The translations under genes and the position numbers were made by a program. A DNA stretch of 64,000 bases, taken from contig NZ_JAGSPC010000001.1 of NCBI RefSeq assembly GCF_019204045.1, forward strand, positions 124,001-188,000, in the 5' to 3' direction. Under the pieces are notes generated by a model that did no database searches, was not told the DNA's origin, and saw nothing but the letters and a program-made list of their open reading frames with translations. This document shows, piece by piece, positions 37,231-47,800 of the stretch. This DNA is from Erythrobacter crassostreae (GTDB lineage: Bacteria; Pseudomonadota; Alphaproteobacteria; Sphingomonadales; Sphingomonadaceae). Position 1 is the first letter of the stretch; every line of letters starts with the position of its first letter.

Positions 37231-38814
37231 TCACCACAGAACGATATAGAGGCCAACAAGGATGGCGACGGTCAGCATTGAGAGCGTGTTGAAAAGCATC
37301 GTCGTCGCAAAGCTGATGTCGCCGAGCTTGACGGTGCGTTCTTCGTCCGGAGCGCGCGTCATCCGCGAGACCGCAATTGCAGCAACAAGGGCGACCACAA
37401 AGACAATCCAGATGCGGATAATGAATGGCACATCAGGCGCACCGAATTTCAGCGCGATGTTCAGCAGAACCGAACCGATAAGCGCAGTGAATGCGCCCGC
37501 AGTGTTCGCTTTCTTGTCGAAGAAACCGAGCAGGAAGACAATCACGATACCCGGTGCGATATAGCCGGTGTATTCCTGAACCGTCTGAAACGCGCTTTCA
37601 AAACCACCGAGGAACGGACGGGCAAGAACCAGCGCGAGGCCCATCGCGACAAAGGCGGTGATCCGGCCAACCATCACGTAATGTTTCTCGCTCTCGTCAG
37701 CGCGAACGCTGCGATAGAGGTCCATTGTGAAGATGGTAGAGATCGAGTTCATCATCGAAGCGAGCGAAGACACAATCGCCGCGATCAGAGCCGCAAAGAC
37801 CAATCCGCGCAGGCCAGCGGGCGCAAAGCCCATCAATTGGCCATATGTCCGGTCCGATTTCTCAGCCAGCGCCGCCTGATCGAGCATACCCTGCTGGGCA
37901 AGGATGACAGCCGCGATGCCCGGGATAACCACGATGAACGGCACGAGCAGTTTCAGGAATGCTGCAAAAGCGAGACCCTTTTGCGCTTCGCCAAGGTTCT
38001 CCGCACCCAGCGCGCGCTGAATGATGTACTGGTTAAAGCCCCAATAGCTGAAGTGCAGCACCCACAGTCCGCCAAGCAGCGTCCAGATACCCGGAAGGTC
38101 GCTATAGCCGGTATCGCCTTCGTCGAGGATCATCTCGAAATGGCCCGGCATTTCCTGCATCAGATATCCGAAGCCGCCGATAGCGCCATCCGCAGGCAGC
38201 GCGTCGAGCGCAAACCAGGTGATGGCAAAGCCGCCGATAATCAGGATCACAACCTGAATAATATCGGTGAGCGCAACAGCTTTCAGGCCGCCATAAAGCG
38301 AATACAGCACAGCAAAAGCGGCGAGCGCCATCATCGATGTCATCACGCCCCAGCCGGTCAGCGTATCAACCGCAAGACCGCCCAACCACAAAACAGCGGT
38401 GAGGTTCACAGCGGTGTAAAGGAACACCCAGAAAACACTCATCAATGTCTTCACGCCCGAACCATACCGCTGGTCGAGGAATTGCGGCATGGTGTAAATC
38501 TGGCGCTTCAGGAAGATTGGCAGGAAGTATTTCGCGACGATCAAGAGAACAATTGCGGCCTGCCATTCATAGGCGGCAATCGCGATACCGATGGCGAAAC
38601 CCTGGCCCGACTGGCCAATGATTTGCTCGGCCGAGATATTCGATGCAATCAGTGAGGCACCGATTGCCCACCAAGGCAATGCGCGCCCAGCGAGGAAATA
38701 ATCCTCGGTGTTTTTCTCGTGCCCCGCGGGCTCCCGGCTTACAAACAATGCAATGCCGAGCAGCGCGAGCGCATAGGCCGCGATGATGATGATATCGATA
38801 GTCTCGAGTGTCAC
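37231..38814 (-). CDS. Sodium/sugar symporter (SSS family)
   Basis: A 527-residue symporter with about 14 membrane segments: EDYFLAGRALPWWAIGASLIAS near the N-terminus, IYTMPQFLDQRYG and GGLKAVALTDIIQ. The fold and motifs are those of SGLT-like sugar/Na+ symporters. It opens with GTG at 38814, preceded by GGGGGAG, about 110 bases after the GH3 glucosidase gene on the same strand. Import of glucose or short glucosides released by GH3/GH16 is a reasonable inference. Confidence 0.9.
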   Translation of the reverse strand: MTLETIDIIIIAAYALALLGIALFVSREPAGHEKNTEDYFLAGRALPWWAIGASLIASNISAEQIIGQSGQGFAIGIAIAAYEWQAAIVLLIVAKYFLPIFLKRQIYTMPQFLDQRYGSGVKTLMSVFWVFLYTAVNLTAVLWLGGLAVDTLTGWGVMTSMMALAAFAVLYSLYGGLKAVALTDIIQVVILIIGGFAITWFALDALPADGAIGGFGYLMQEMPGHFEMILDEGDTGYSDLPGIWTLLGGLWVLHFSYWGFNQYIIQRALGAENLGEAQKGLAFAAFLKLLVPFIVVIPGIAAVILAQQGMLDQAALAEKSDRTYGQLMGFAPAGLRGLVFAALIAAIVSSLASMMNSISTIFTMDLYRSVRADESEKHYVMVGRITAFVAMGLALVLARPFLGGFESAFQTVQEYTGYIAPGIVIVFLLGFFDKKANTAGAFTALIGSVLLNIALKFGAPDVPFIIRIWIVFVVALVAAIAVSRMTRAPDEERTVKLGDISFATTMLFNTLSMLTVAILVGLYIVLW

Positions 38815-38924
38815 TTGAACATACTCCCCCGTGGACTTTGGCTCTTATCGGCCTTGGTCCGGATCCCTAAGGCGACAGGACTAACGCGTTCCTGCGTTAC
38901 GTCCAGCCGCATTCGATTGCACGA

Positions 38925-41327
38925 TCAGAATGAGCACTCTGCCCCTTCGGCTGCATCTTCCCGTGCAATAGCTGAAATCTGGATCGAAAATGGCGCTTCC
39001 GAACGAATTGTCAGGGCATTGCTAAGCCCCGCAAGACACGCTGGTGTCAGCACCATTTCGCGCCAGCCTTTGCCTTCTGCGACCAGCATTTCGCGCGATA
39101 TGTCGAGCGTGCTGCCGTTGCTGGCAAGCACAACCGGACCAGCGGGACGCTGCGTGACTTGATAGGCGATACGGTACGCATTGCCGCCCTGCGGACCGCT
39201 CAGATCAAGCGCGGTGCCCGGACCGAATGTGATCTCTCGGGCATCTTCCTGAGTGTTCCGGTCGATCCCGCGCGCGACTACGCCGCCAGCAGCGCCGCGC
39301 AGATCGGGGATCTCGGTCCCTTTCGACAAAGCCTTAACCCGTTCAGCGAGACGGCCTGCAGTAAACCAATCAGAAGCACCGCCAGCGTCCAGCGCCGCGC
39401 ATTCTTCGCTGAGCGTTCCGAACGGAGCAGTGTTGTTCATCGACCGACTAAAGCCGACCGGGAAAAGCGCACCGTCAGGGCCATTGAGCGGATCACCGTC
39501 GCAACCTGCAGGCCAGCTGAAAGACAGCGCCCCGTTCGTTCCCGTTTTTCCGTAAAGGAAATCAGCGACGCCCGCGCCTTCGCTGCCCGGAAGCCAGGCA
39601 GCCACAAATGCATCTGCCACATTAAGCTCGCGGTTCACCCACATCGGGCGACCAGAAAGGAATACGGCGACTGTTGGGACACCGGCATCCTTGAGACGGC
39701 GCAGGGTTTTCAACCCTTCCTCGTCGCGGAACGCGAGGTCCTTACGATCACCGACGAATTCGGCGTAAGGCTCTTCACCGAACACGACGATAGCGACATC
39801 TGGCTCCTGCCCTTCGGCAAGAGTGCCGTAGAGCGAGAAATCAACACTTCCGCCCGCCGCTTTCGCTGCGTCTTGGATACCCGCAAGAATTGATGTCGCA
39901 CCGGGAAAATCATCGTTGGTTAGCTCTCCGCCGCCCTGCCAAGTGATCGTCCAACCACCGGCTTGCTGTGCGATACTGTCCGCTGCGGTGCCAGCGACCA
40001 TGATGTTGGCCCCTTCCTTGATCGGGAGCACCCCGTCATTCTTCAAAAGCACCATGGATTTCGCGACTGCTTCGCGCGCGATTGCACGGTGGTCAGCCGA
40101 ACCGAGCTTGCTCCAGTCGCCAGCGTTCGGGCGCAGAGACGGCTTGACTTCACCATCCAGAATACCGGCGCGCTGTTTAATGCGGAGCACGCGAACAACG
40201 GCTTCATCGATCCGCGCTTCAGGGATCGTGCCGTCTTTCACCTGAGCCAGCGTTGTCTCGTAAAGCCCCTTCCAATCTTCGGGCACCATATAGACATCAA
40301 GGCCCGCCAACATGGCTTGCGGACAATCGGTGTTGGTGCAGCCTTTGATCTGGCCGTGTCCGTTCCAGTCCCCGACGACCAAACCGTCAAAGCCCATTTC
40401 GCCGCGTAGCAAGTCTGTCAGCAGCGCTTTGTTGCCATGCATTTTCTTGCCATTGATCGAGTTGAAGCTGGCCATGACGGAGCCCAATCCAGCATCAATT
40501 GCTGGCGGGTAAGGCGTGACATGAACCGCTTTCAGGTCTTCGATGTCACCGTTTACCTCACCTTGGTCGACCCCTTGCGCCGTGCCGCCATCGCCGAAGA
40601 AGTGCTTGGCCGTGGCAATAACCCGGCCTGCTCCCAAGAAATCATCATCGCCTGGTTTGCCCTGCAATCCCTCGACCATGGCGACACCCATCGCGGCGAC
40701 ACGGACAGGGTCTTCGGAATAGCTTTCGTAAGTGCGACCCCAGCGATCATCGCGGGCAACCGCCACAGTCGGGGCAAAGGTCCAGTCGATGCCGGTAATC
40801 TCAATCTCGACTGCTGTTGCCGCGCCAATTTTGCGGATCAGATCGGGATCGCCCGTCGCGCCCAGCGCGATGTTGTGCGGAAAGATCGTCGCACCGATCA
40901 CGTTGGCATGGCCGTGAACCGCGTCTGTGCCCCAAATCATCGGGACCGCCGGTTCACCATTGGCAAGCGACTTTGTCGAAGCCTCCCAAAATTCATCAGC
41001 CAGCTTCAGCCAGTCTTCGGCGGGTGCAAAGTCATTGTTGTAAGGGCCGGAATTGCCGCCGTTCAGCACGGTGCCGAACCGGTATTTTTCAACATCGGCT
41101 GGCGTGACCGAGGCAATGTCTGGCATGATCAGCTGCGCAACCTTACGCTCCAGCGACATGCGAGCGAGGAGATCAGCGATCTGCCGTTCGGCGGCATCTT
41201 CGGTTGAGGCTGCAACTTCTTGAACGGGCGGCGTGCTCGCCGCTGTTTGAACCGGCGCACCGGCACCGCATGCAGAAACCAAAACAGCAAGTGCACTGGC
41301 TGCCATCAGCCGAGCGGAAATACGCAT
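38925..41327 (-). CDS. Beta-glucosidase, glycoside hydrolase family 3, lipoprotein
   Basis: An 800-residue GH3 enzyme with lipobox LVSAC (Cys20), so it is membrane-anchored in the periplasm or at the surface. The N-terminal (beta/alpha)8 domain holds the nucleophile Asp in LVVGDWNGHGQ and substrate-binding VIATAKHFFGDGGT. The alpha/beta sandwich (LLKNDGVLPI onward) and a short C-terminal extension follow. It should split glucose from beta-glucans or oligosaccharides (exo-1,3/1,4-glucosidase type). The ATG at 41327 has GGGAGGGA upstream and starts the signal peptide; longer in-frame openings add Cys/Arg-rich noise. A LacI-type operator lies 49-66 bases upstream. Confidence 0.92.
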   Translation of the reverse strand: MRISARLMAASALAVLVSACGAGAPVQTAASTPPVQEVAASTEDAAERQIADLLARMSLERKVAQLIMPDIASVTPADVEKYRFGTVLNGGNSGPYNNDFAPAEDWLKLADEFWEASTKSLANGEPAVPMIWGTDAVHGHANVIGATIFPHNIALGATGDPDLIRKIGAATAVEIEITGIDWTFAPTVAVARDDRWGRTYESYSEDPVRVAAMGVAMVEGLQGKPGDDDFLGAGRVIATAKHFFGDGGTAQGVDQGEVNGDIEDLKAVHVTPYPPAIDAGLGSVMASFNSINGKKMHGNKALLTDLLRGEMGFDGLVVGDWNGHGQIKGCTNTDCPQAMLAGLDVYMVPEDWKGLYETTLAQVKDGTIPEARIDEAVVRVLRIKQRAGILDGEVKPSLRPNAGDWSKLGSADHRAIAREAVAKSMVLLKNDGVLPIKEGANIMVAGTAADSIAQQAGGWTITWQGGGELTNDDFPGATSILAGIQDAAKAAGGSVDFSLYGTLAEGQEPDVAIVVFGEEPYAEFVGDRKDLAFRDEEGLKTLRRLKDAGVPTVAVFLSGRPMWVNRELNVADAFVAAWLPGSEGAGVADFLYGKTGTNGALSFSWPAGCDGDPLNGPDGALFPVGFSRSMNNTAPFGTLSEECAALDAGGASDWFTAGRLAERVKALSKGTEIPDLRGAAGGVVARGIDRNTQEDAREITFGPGTALDLSGPQGGNAYRIAYQVTQRPAGPVVLASNGSTLDISREMLVAEGKGWREMVLTPACLAGLSNALTIRSEAPFSIQISAIAREDAAEGAECSF

Positions 41328-41375
41328 TTTTGAAAGTCCCTCCCAAAGACCCGAAACGTTCACGTGAATCTCAAT

Positions 41376-41393
41376 TTTGAGAACGTTCACAAA
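41376..41393. promoter_or_regulatory. LacI-type operator upstream of the GH3 gene
   Basis: TTTGAGAACGTTCACAAA is an 18-bp dyad with 16 of 18 positions symmetric around CG. It matches the AACGTT-centred operators of LacI-family sugar regulators and two further sites in this window (48303, 50027). A weaker half-site (ACGTTCACGTG) lies at 41356-41366, giving a possible second contact on the promoter. Confidence 0.75.
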
Positions 41394-41433
41394 GATGCGA
41401 TTGTTCGCACGCGTTTGTACGAAAATCAAGCCT

Positions 41434-42636
41434 TCATACGTGCTTTGGAGTGGTGACGAGCAAGACCGCTGCAAGCGCGGCAAGCGCCGCGAAGAGCAGG
41501 AAGAGCGCCGAAAATCCGAAACCCGGCACAAGCGACAATGTAAGCCACGGCATAACAATCGATGGGACTGTGTTTGTCAGGTTGAAGACACCAAGATCGC
41601 GACCGCGATGCTGCGGTTTGGGCAGCACGCGAAGATACTGGCTTGTGTGCAATGACAGGAAGATGGACGCGGCAATTCCGAACACGACGTAGCCGGTAAT
41701 CGCCAGCGGAAGTTCGGCAGAAAACGCCATAACCACCAATCCGACAGCGGCCAGCGCGGCGCAAACAACCAAAGGTGCGATAGGGCGCTGATGGGTGTCC
41801 GACCATCTGCCCATAATCAAAGATAGAGGGATGGAAATGATCAGAACAATGCTGAATATATTGGCTGACGTATTTTCGTGGAAATCGGGCAAGATCGAAC
41901 GCAGCCAGAACAATAGAAATGCGAACAGACCGGCCTCGGATATCTGTATGAGAAAGCGTGATAACCACATCCGGACAACGATTGATCTCGACGTACGATC
42001 GGCGACGCTTCGCCCGCGCTTTTGATGGCTCGGTTGCATCAGAGCGGAGCGCTCTCGGCCGCCTCCCAATACCAAAACGGGCAGAACGAGCGCCGCAACC
42101 ATGATCGCGACGGCAATTGTCCGGTATTCTTCCGCAACGAACCCCTCAAACGTCACCAACGATCCGGCCATTGCGCCAAGCGCTGGGGCCACTGAGAGCA
42201 GCCCGCCAAGCAAGCCCTTCTGGCTATCCGGGACACAGTCCCCCGCCCATGCGAGCAACGGCCCAAGCATCATGTTGAGACACAGCTGCCACAACATCAC
42301 CGCCGCAATCAGTTCGAACAGCGATGTGGCCTGACCGATCCAGATCAGCAACACGCCCGAACTGATGAGGCCAAACACAATCCAGGGCCGCCGCGTTCGG
42401 CTCCAGTCGCTGACCAGCCCGAATACGACATTGGCAAGGCTGGCGATAATCGCGCCGTAGAATGTGACGCGCGCGAGCGATACGACGTCTTCGCCGCCCA
42501 TCAGACTTGTTATTTTGAGCGGGAGCAAGACGGTTAGAAACGGCACGTAAGCAATTGCGCCGCCGCCCACGGCAACCGCGAATAGGATCAGAAACCAGAG
42601 CGGCTGGCGATCATCAGGCTTGATGTCGTCGCTCAC
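41434..42636 (-). CDS. MFS transporter, probable sugar porter
   Basis: A 400-residue protein with about 12 membrane segments. The MFS loop 2-3 appears as FGLVSDWSRTRRPWIVFG, with the repeat in the second half near LIMGRWSDTHQRP. The SDWSRTRRPW form is typical of GPH/SLC45-like sugar porters of sphingomonads. The start is GTG at 42636, overlapping the lacI stop by four bases, so it is translated together with the regulator. Its likely cargo is the mono- or disaccharide product of the GH16/GH3 enzymes. Confidence 0.86.
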   Translation of the reverse strand: MSDDIKPDDRQPLWFLILFAVAVGGGAIAYVPFLTVLLPLKITSLMGGEDVVSLARVTFYGAIIASLANVVFGLVSDWSRTRRPWIVFGLISSGVLLIWIGQATSLFELIAAVMLWQLCLNMMLGPLLAWAGDCVPDSQKGLLGGLLSVAPALGAMAGSLVTFEGFVAEEYRTIAVAIMVAALVLPVLVLGGGRERSALMQPSHQKRGRSVADRTSRSIVVRMWLSRFLIQISEAGLFAFLLFWLRSILPDFHENTSANIFSIVLIISIPLSLIMGRWSDTHQRPIAPLVVCAALAAVGLVVMAFSAELPLAITGYVVFGIAASIFLSLHTSQYLRVLPKPQHRGRDLGVFNLTNTVPSIVMPWLTLSLVPGFGFSALFLLFAALAALAAVLLVTTPKHV

Positions 42637-43688
42637 TCCGCGGCGGGGGCCGGTCCTGTTGATGAACGTTCGACAAGCTCGGCCGGGACATCGATAATCT
42701 CGTTCACCGGCGGTGCTTTATGCAGATTGATAAGGTGTTCGACTGCAATCGATACGGTTTCTGCAATCGGCTGATCCACTGCCGTTAGCGGCGGCTGCGT
42801 GAACCGCACAATCGGAGTGTTGTCGAAAGAGATCAGCGAAATATCGCGGGGCACATGCAAGCCTCGGTCTCTGGCCACTTCAAGCGCGGCAAGCGTCATC
42901 TGATCGCTGCTGCCGATAATTGCAGTCAAATTGGTATGGCGGTGGAGCAGACTCCGCGCCGCCTGTGTGCCGGATTCATATCCAAAGTCGCCCTTTTCGC
43001 ACAGGCCGTCTGTTGCAAGACCGTGCTCTTCCATCGCTCTTTTCCAGCCTGTGATGCGCCAGGCGCTGAGGCTGTATTGATCCGGGCCGGCGATCATTGC
43101 GATTTTGCTGTGTCCCAGCTCGATCAGGCGTTTGGTCGCGGCATATGCTGCCCCTTCATCGCCCATGGTCAGCCGGATTCCCGGCCCTTCTTCCACGGAT
43201 CCGATCCGGGCAACGGGAATGTTCCGTTCCGCAAGCAGCCGGGTGATCTGCGTATTTTCAGAATGCGGCGGTGTTAGAATGACACCGTCCGGTTGAAGCG
43301 CGGAAACAGTCGCGCCAAGCTCGCGTTCCACATGATCCGCATGTGTATCGACCAGCTCGACGATCATGCGATAGCCGTTCTTTGAGCACGTCAGCGTCCC
43401 GCCGAGCAACATCTGGTCAACCCAGTCCGTACCAGTGCGCTCGCGCCAATCAGCCAGAGTGCGTTCGCGGTCATTGATAGCGAGAATCAAGTAACTGCGT
43501 GATCCGCTCATCCGTTGCGCCGCCAGCGACGGGACATAACCCAGCCGGTCAATCGAAGATTGCACCCGGTCGCGCATTTGTGGGCGCACATTTGGCTCGT
43601 CATTGATGACGCGGCTTACGGTTTGCAAGGACACGCCTGCATCCTCTGCCACTTCGCGGATTGTTACTGTATTACGGCGCCTTGCCAT
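42633..43688 (-). CDS. LacI-family transcriptional regulator
   Basis: A 351-residue repressor. The helix-turn-helix TIREVAEDAGVSLQTVSRVI is at residues 8-27, and the hinge helix (DRLGYVPSLAAQRM) and periplasmic-binding-like sensor domain follow. It sits within the beta-glucan genes and is the obvious candidate to bind the sites at 41376, 48303 and 50027. Binding of a released sugar would relieve repression. Its own start has no site of that type, and a 57-base gap links it to the GH16 gene, so it is probably expressed by read-through. Confidence 0.92.
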   Translation of the reverse strand: MARRRNTVTIREVAEDAGVSLQTVSRVINDEPNVRPQMRDRVQSSIDRLGYVPSLAAQRMSGSRSYLILAINDRERTLADWRERTGTDWVDQMLLGGTLTCSKNGYRMIVELVDTHADHVERELGATVSALQPDGVILTPPHSENTQITRLLAERNIPVARIGSVEEGPGIRLTMGDEGAAYAATKRLIELGHSKIAMIAGPDQYSLSAWRITGWKRAMEEHGLATDGLCEKGDFGYESGTQAARSLLHRHTNLTAIIGSSDQMTLAALEVARDRGLHVPRDISLISFDNTPIVRFTQPPLTAVDQPIAETVSIAVEHLINLHKAPPVNEIIDVPAELVERSSTGPAPAAE

Positions 43689-43745
43689 TTCGTTCCCGTC
43701 TTAACTGACCCCCCAGCCAGCACCCAAAAAATGCGCACCCGCGCA

Positions 43746-44744
43746 TTAGTTCATGCATGCCCGACCTGTATCGCGGTCTTCCTTGCATTGATACACTCTG
43801 ATCCAATCAATCACGAACTGATTAGGCAGCGTGTCCTCATCGAGCCCCAGCTCATTGCTTTCTTCCGGCCATTTCCCACCAACAGCCAGATTGGCCATGA
43901 TATAGAATGGCTTATCAAAAGGCGCATTGGCATTGCCCGCCGCCAGGGGCGAGGCTGTAAACCACTCCTCGCGCGGAACGGTGAAATGCACGCGGTCATT
44001 GATCAAAAACCGGATCAGCCCTTCGCCCCATTCGACCGCATAGACGTGGAAGCCATCCGAAGGCAGTGAGAGATCGGGTAGCGGCGACTTTTGAGAGACA
44101 AATGCGTTTGCCGGCGACGTATCGCCAAAATGCAGCGCACTGACATGGCGGTTCTCGCCCAAAGTCCCTTCGCATTCGTCGCATTCCGCGCCAAGATTGA
44201 CTGCCTCCAGAATATCGATTTCGCCAGAAAGCGGCCAACCGCCATATTCTCCGGTCTCAGGCATCATCCAGACCGCAGGCCACATGCCCTGCCCGGCAGG
44301 AACCTTGGCCCGCACTTCGAAGCGGCCGTACTTCCAACTGTGCAGACCGCGCGTGCGGATCTTGCCGGATGTGTATTCCCGTGTGACCTGCGGGTTAGGA
44401 TTTTCCGCGATCTCTGGAGGGCGATCGGGTCCGGTGAAGGTTTCTTTGCGAGCCTTCAGATAGAGAAATCCGTCCTCCACCGCGATGTTTTCCGCGCGGT
44501 CAGTATAACATTGGCGCTCATTATTGCCGCCGCCCCAGCACGATTCCTCTGGCACCCATTTCAGATAGTCGAGCGAAGTGCCTTCGAACTCGTCTTCCCA
44601 AACCAGCGTCCAATCCTCGGAAAGGGGAGCAACGCCGGTTCCTGTTGCCGCGCTTTGTGCAGGTTCACCCACCGCTTCGGCGCCGCAAGCGGGCAACGCT
44701 GCGCACGAAGCCACTGCTAGTGCCTTGAGCCAAAACCGAGCCAT
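43746..44744 (-). CDS. Endo-beta-glucanase/laminarinase, glycoside hydrolase family 16, lipoprotein
   Basis: A 332-residue lipoprotein with lipobox LPAC (Cys20). The GH16 catalytic motif ExDxxE is present as GEIDILEAVN, with the substrate-cleft residues WKYGRFEVRAKVPAGQGMWP just before. This form is typical of endo-1,3-beta-glucanases acting on laminarin. The ATG at 44744 is chosen for GGAAGG at six-base spacing; 44747 is the adjacent alternative. It lies 118 bases downstream of the TonB receptor; a GC-rich dyad at 44803-44838 in that gap may be a weak terminator. It would cut polysaccharide into oligomers for GH3 and the transporters. Confidence 0.92.
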   Translation of the reverse strand: MARFWLKALAVASCAALPACGAEAVGEPAQSAATGTGVAPLSEDWTLVWEDEFEGTSLDYLKWVPEESCWGGGNNERQCYTDRAENIAVEDGFLYLKARKETFTGPDRPPEIAENPNPQVTREYTSGKIRTRGLHSWKYGRFEVRAKVPAGQGMWPAVWMMPETGEYGGWPLSGEIDILEAVNLGAECDECEGTLGENRHVSALHFGDTSPANAFVSQKSPLPDLSLPSDGFHVYAVEWGEGLIRFLINDRVHFTVPREEWFTASPLAAGNANAPFDKPFYIMANLAVGGKWPEESNELGLDEDTLPNQFVIDWIRVYQCKEDRDTGRACMN

Positions 44745-44862
44745 CATTTGCCTTCCGCCAACATCCAAACGCCGTGCATCCAATTCAGGAGCCTAATCGA
44801 GAAGGAGGGGACTTTGCCGATGCAATGCCCCCTCCCCTATTCATTCGCGTGAGCTCTGTTCC

Positions 44863-47800
44863 TTAGAAATCAAAGCGAGCGAGGAACGTAAACCGCCGGT
44901 CATTACGGAATGCCGAGCGGGTGATACGCGTGCCATCAAAATCGACGACTTGCGACGTTACTGTCACTTCGTCGAGCAGGTTGACGCCCTGGACACCCAG
45001 TTTGAGATAGTCGGTCACCGAATAGAAAATCGACGCATCAAGCTGACCCGTAGATTCCTGCCAGATTGGCGAGAACGGGAAGATGTCATCGCGCGGCGTG
45101 ATGAGGAATTCCGAACGCCAGTTATAAGCTGCACGCGCTGCAAACGGACCTTGCTCATAGAACAATGTCGCGTTGAACGAGTGCTCCGAAATACCGGCGA
45201 GTGGTTGCTGGGAAACGAACGCGCCGCCGCCCAGATCATTCGCCGCCGTCGTAATCGAAGACTGGCCAACTGCTGTCAGGTTCGGGTTCGAGAAATCGCT
45301 TCCATCCACATAGGTATACGTACCTTGGAAACCGAACCCGCTCAGGAGACCCGGCAGAAAATCGAAAGTTTGCTGGTATGCGAATTCGAAGCCTTTGAGC
45401 AATCCGTCCTGCGAATTGACCGGCCCTTCAACAGCAACCTCAACGGGAACACTGGCCTGATATGTGACCGTTTCGAAGCCGTTGTCGATGAACCCGTCGA
45501 CATCCTTCAGGAAGCCGGAGAGCGTGATCGAACCAACATCATCGAAGTACCATTCGACCGAAAGGTCATAGTTCCAGACCTCAACGGGAAGCAGGTTCCT
45601 GTTGCCCGTTGAGAGTGCGAACAGCGGACCATTCGCAAGCGCATCCGCGCCAGCCGTCTCAAGCGCATTGGTGTTGTCGCCGATACCGCCGCCAGCACGG
45701 AAAAGCTGAAGATCCGGTCGCGCGATATTCTTCGATGCCGCAACACGGAACAGCAGGCCGTCCCCTATATCCAGTTTTGCATTGAAGCTGGGCAGCCAAT
45801 GCTCGAACCGGATCTCGCGATCATCATTCAAGACTTCGCCGGTGTGAGCCGCCGCGAACTCCGCAAGCCTCGCATCCGAAAGCGAACAATAGCCGCGCTG
45901 AATTCCCGGAACATCAGGAGTCGCGCACAGTGCCTGCAATTCCGAAACCTGTACGATGCCATCACCGTTTGAAACGCCATTGGCTGGATTGTCGAAACGG
46001 CTCGCGTCGGGCAGTCCGATCCGGCCGCCACTGGTGACCTCGGTTTCAACATAGCGGACGCCGATGTTGCCATCGATCGACCAACCATTGCCAAAATCAG
46101 TACCGAAATCGATGCGCCCATAGGCCGCTTTTGTGACCTCGGTAACAGTCGAAACCTCACCCGGACAGAAGACACCCTCAATATCACAAGGCACAATGTC
46201 GCCAGTAAGTTCGTCGGCTCTGAAACGTCCGTTTACACCATAGTTGAAGCGCTCTGGCGAAAGGCCAAACTCTTGGATTTCCTCAAACTGCTGGTCGGTG
46301 AGACCGGACAGATATTCGCCAAGGAAATCGTCTCCACCGAAGTAGAAGGCGCCGCCATTCTCAATCGGTGTTGGCGAATTGCCACGTTGGAAATTGTCGC
46401 CAAATGGTGTGCGGTACTGCGAGAAGCCGGGAAATTCATCGACATAGGCACCGCCAGCGATGGCGAATTCCTGCCCTGGAAGCCCAGTATAGAAACGGCC
46501 TGGAATAAAGCCGTTGCCGAATGGTCCAGGACCGTCGGCACCGCATCCTGATCCTTCACCCCATGGCGCACAACCAGCGCGGCCAGCCCACGGCGCAGAC
46601 AAGTTACCCCAAGTGCTAAAGTTGGTGTTGCGCGTCGTACGATCACGCTCTCCCCAGCGAGCACCAAAGCGTGCGGCCTTGAAGAAACCAGTGTCGCTGA
46701 TGTCGTATTCGGCATCAATCCGGTAGCTATCAAGTCCGCCTTCGTTTTTCTCGCGGCTATCCAGACCAAACCAGTAGTAGGTGTTGAAGCCGGAGGTGAA
46801 GTAATCAGATTCCGCGCCGGGAGGCGCGATGAATTGAACGCTGGGCACCGTTCCGGTGAGATCGAGATCGATATTCGCCCAAGTGCTGAGCGCGCCAAAG
46901 ACCGAATCCCGCGAAAGATCGGAATTGATCGATTGCGCTTCAAAATTGATCCGCAAACGGTCGCTCAGGTTCCACTTTACGTCGAAAGAGAAATCTTCCG
47001 TTTGCGATTCCAGACCGCGCTGGAAACGCAGCGAGTCAACCGGAAGACCGCCACGACCGAATGGGTTTGCGTAAGCGTCACCGGGGCGCTGCGTCAGAAC
47101 ACCGCTTTGGAAAATGCCGTTTTCGTCAAATTGCAGAGTGCTGCCAGCAGCCGCGACGGGGAACAGCGCCTCGTCATCAACACGGGCGATGAGCGCAGAT
47201 TCGTCGGTGTCGAATGTAGTGCTCGAACGAAGCCATTCGAAAGTGGCCACAAAATTGCCGGTGGGGTCTTCGTATTGAAGAACAGCCGACCAAGCTTCGC
47301 GGTCGCGATCAAGTGTGGTCGAACGAACGCCAGCGCCTTTTGGCAGCAGAACCGACCCTTCAGGCGGGAAATTGGCTGCATCAAAATTTGGATCGCCTAC
47401 AAATCCGCCTGAACCTACGGAAAGAGCACGCAAACAAGGGCCGTCGAGCGCGGCGGCGCGATAACACGGGTCGGCAATCTGCGAAGCATCGGTGCGGCTT
47501 TTCAGCTCTGACTTGGCGTAGGAAAGCTGCAAGCCGAGCGTGCCTTGCGGCGTATCCAGTGTGCCCGAACCCAGTATCGAATATTCAGGCGACCAATCGC
47601 CGCGAAGATCGCCATAGTTGGCACCGACTGTACCGGCGATCTTGAGGCCCGGAGTATCAAGCGGCTTGCGCGTGACCAAGTTGACCGTACCCGAAGGTCC
47701 GCCTTCGATCATGTCGGCAGTAACGTTCTTGAAAACCTCAACGCGGCCGAGCAGTTCAGGCGAAACGTCGTTGAAGCTTAGAACACGGCCGCCAGTCGCA

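Noticed and set aside
34369..38814. Photosynthesis gene cluster around the BciA-like gene
   Set aside because: The flanking genes are sodium symporters, and no bch, puf, crt or puh genes were recognised.
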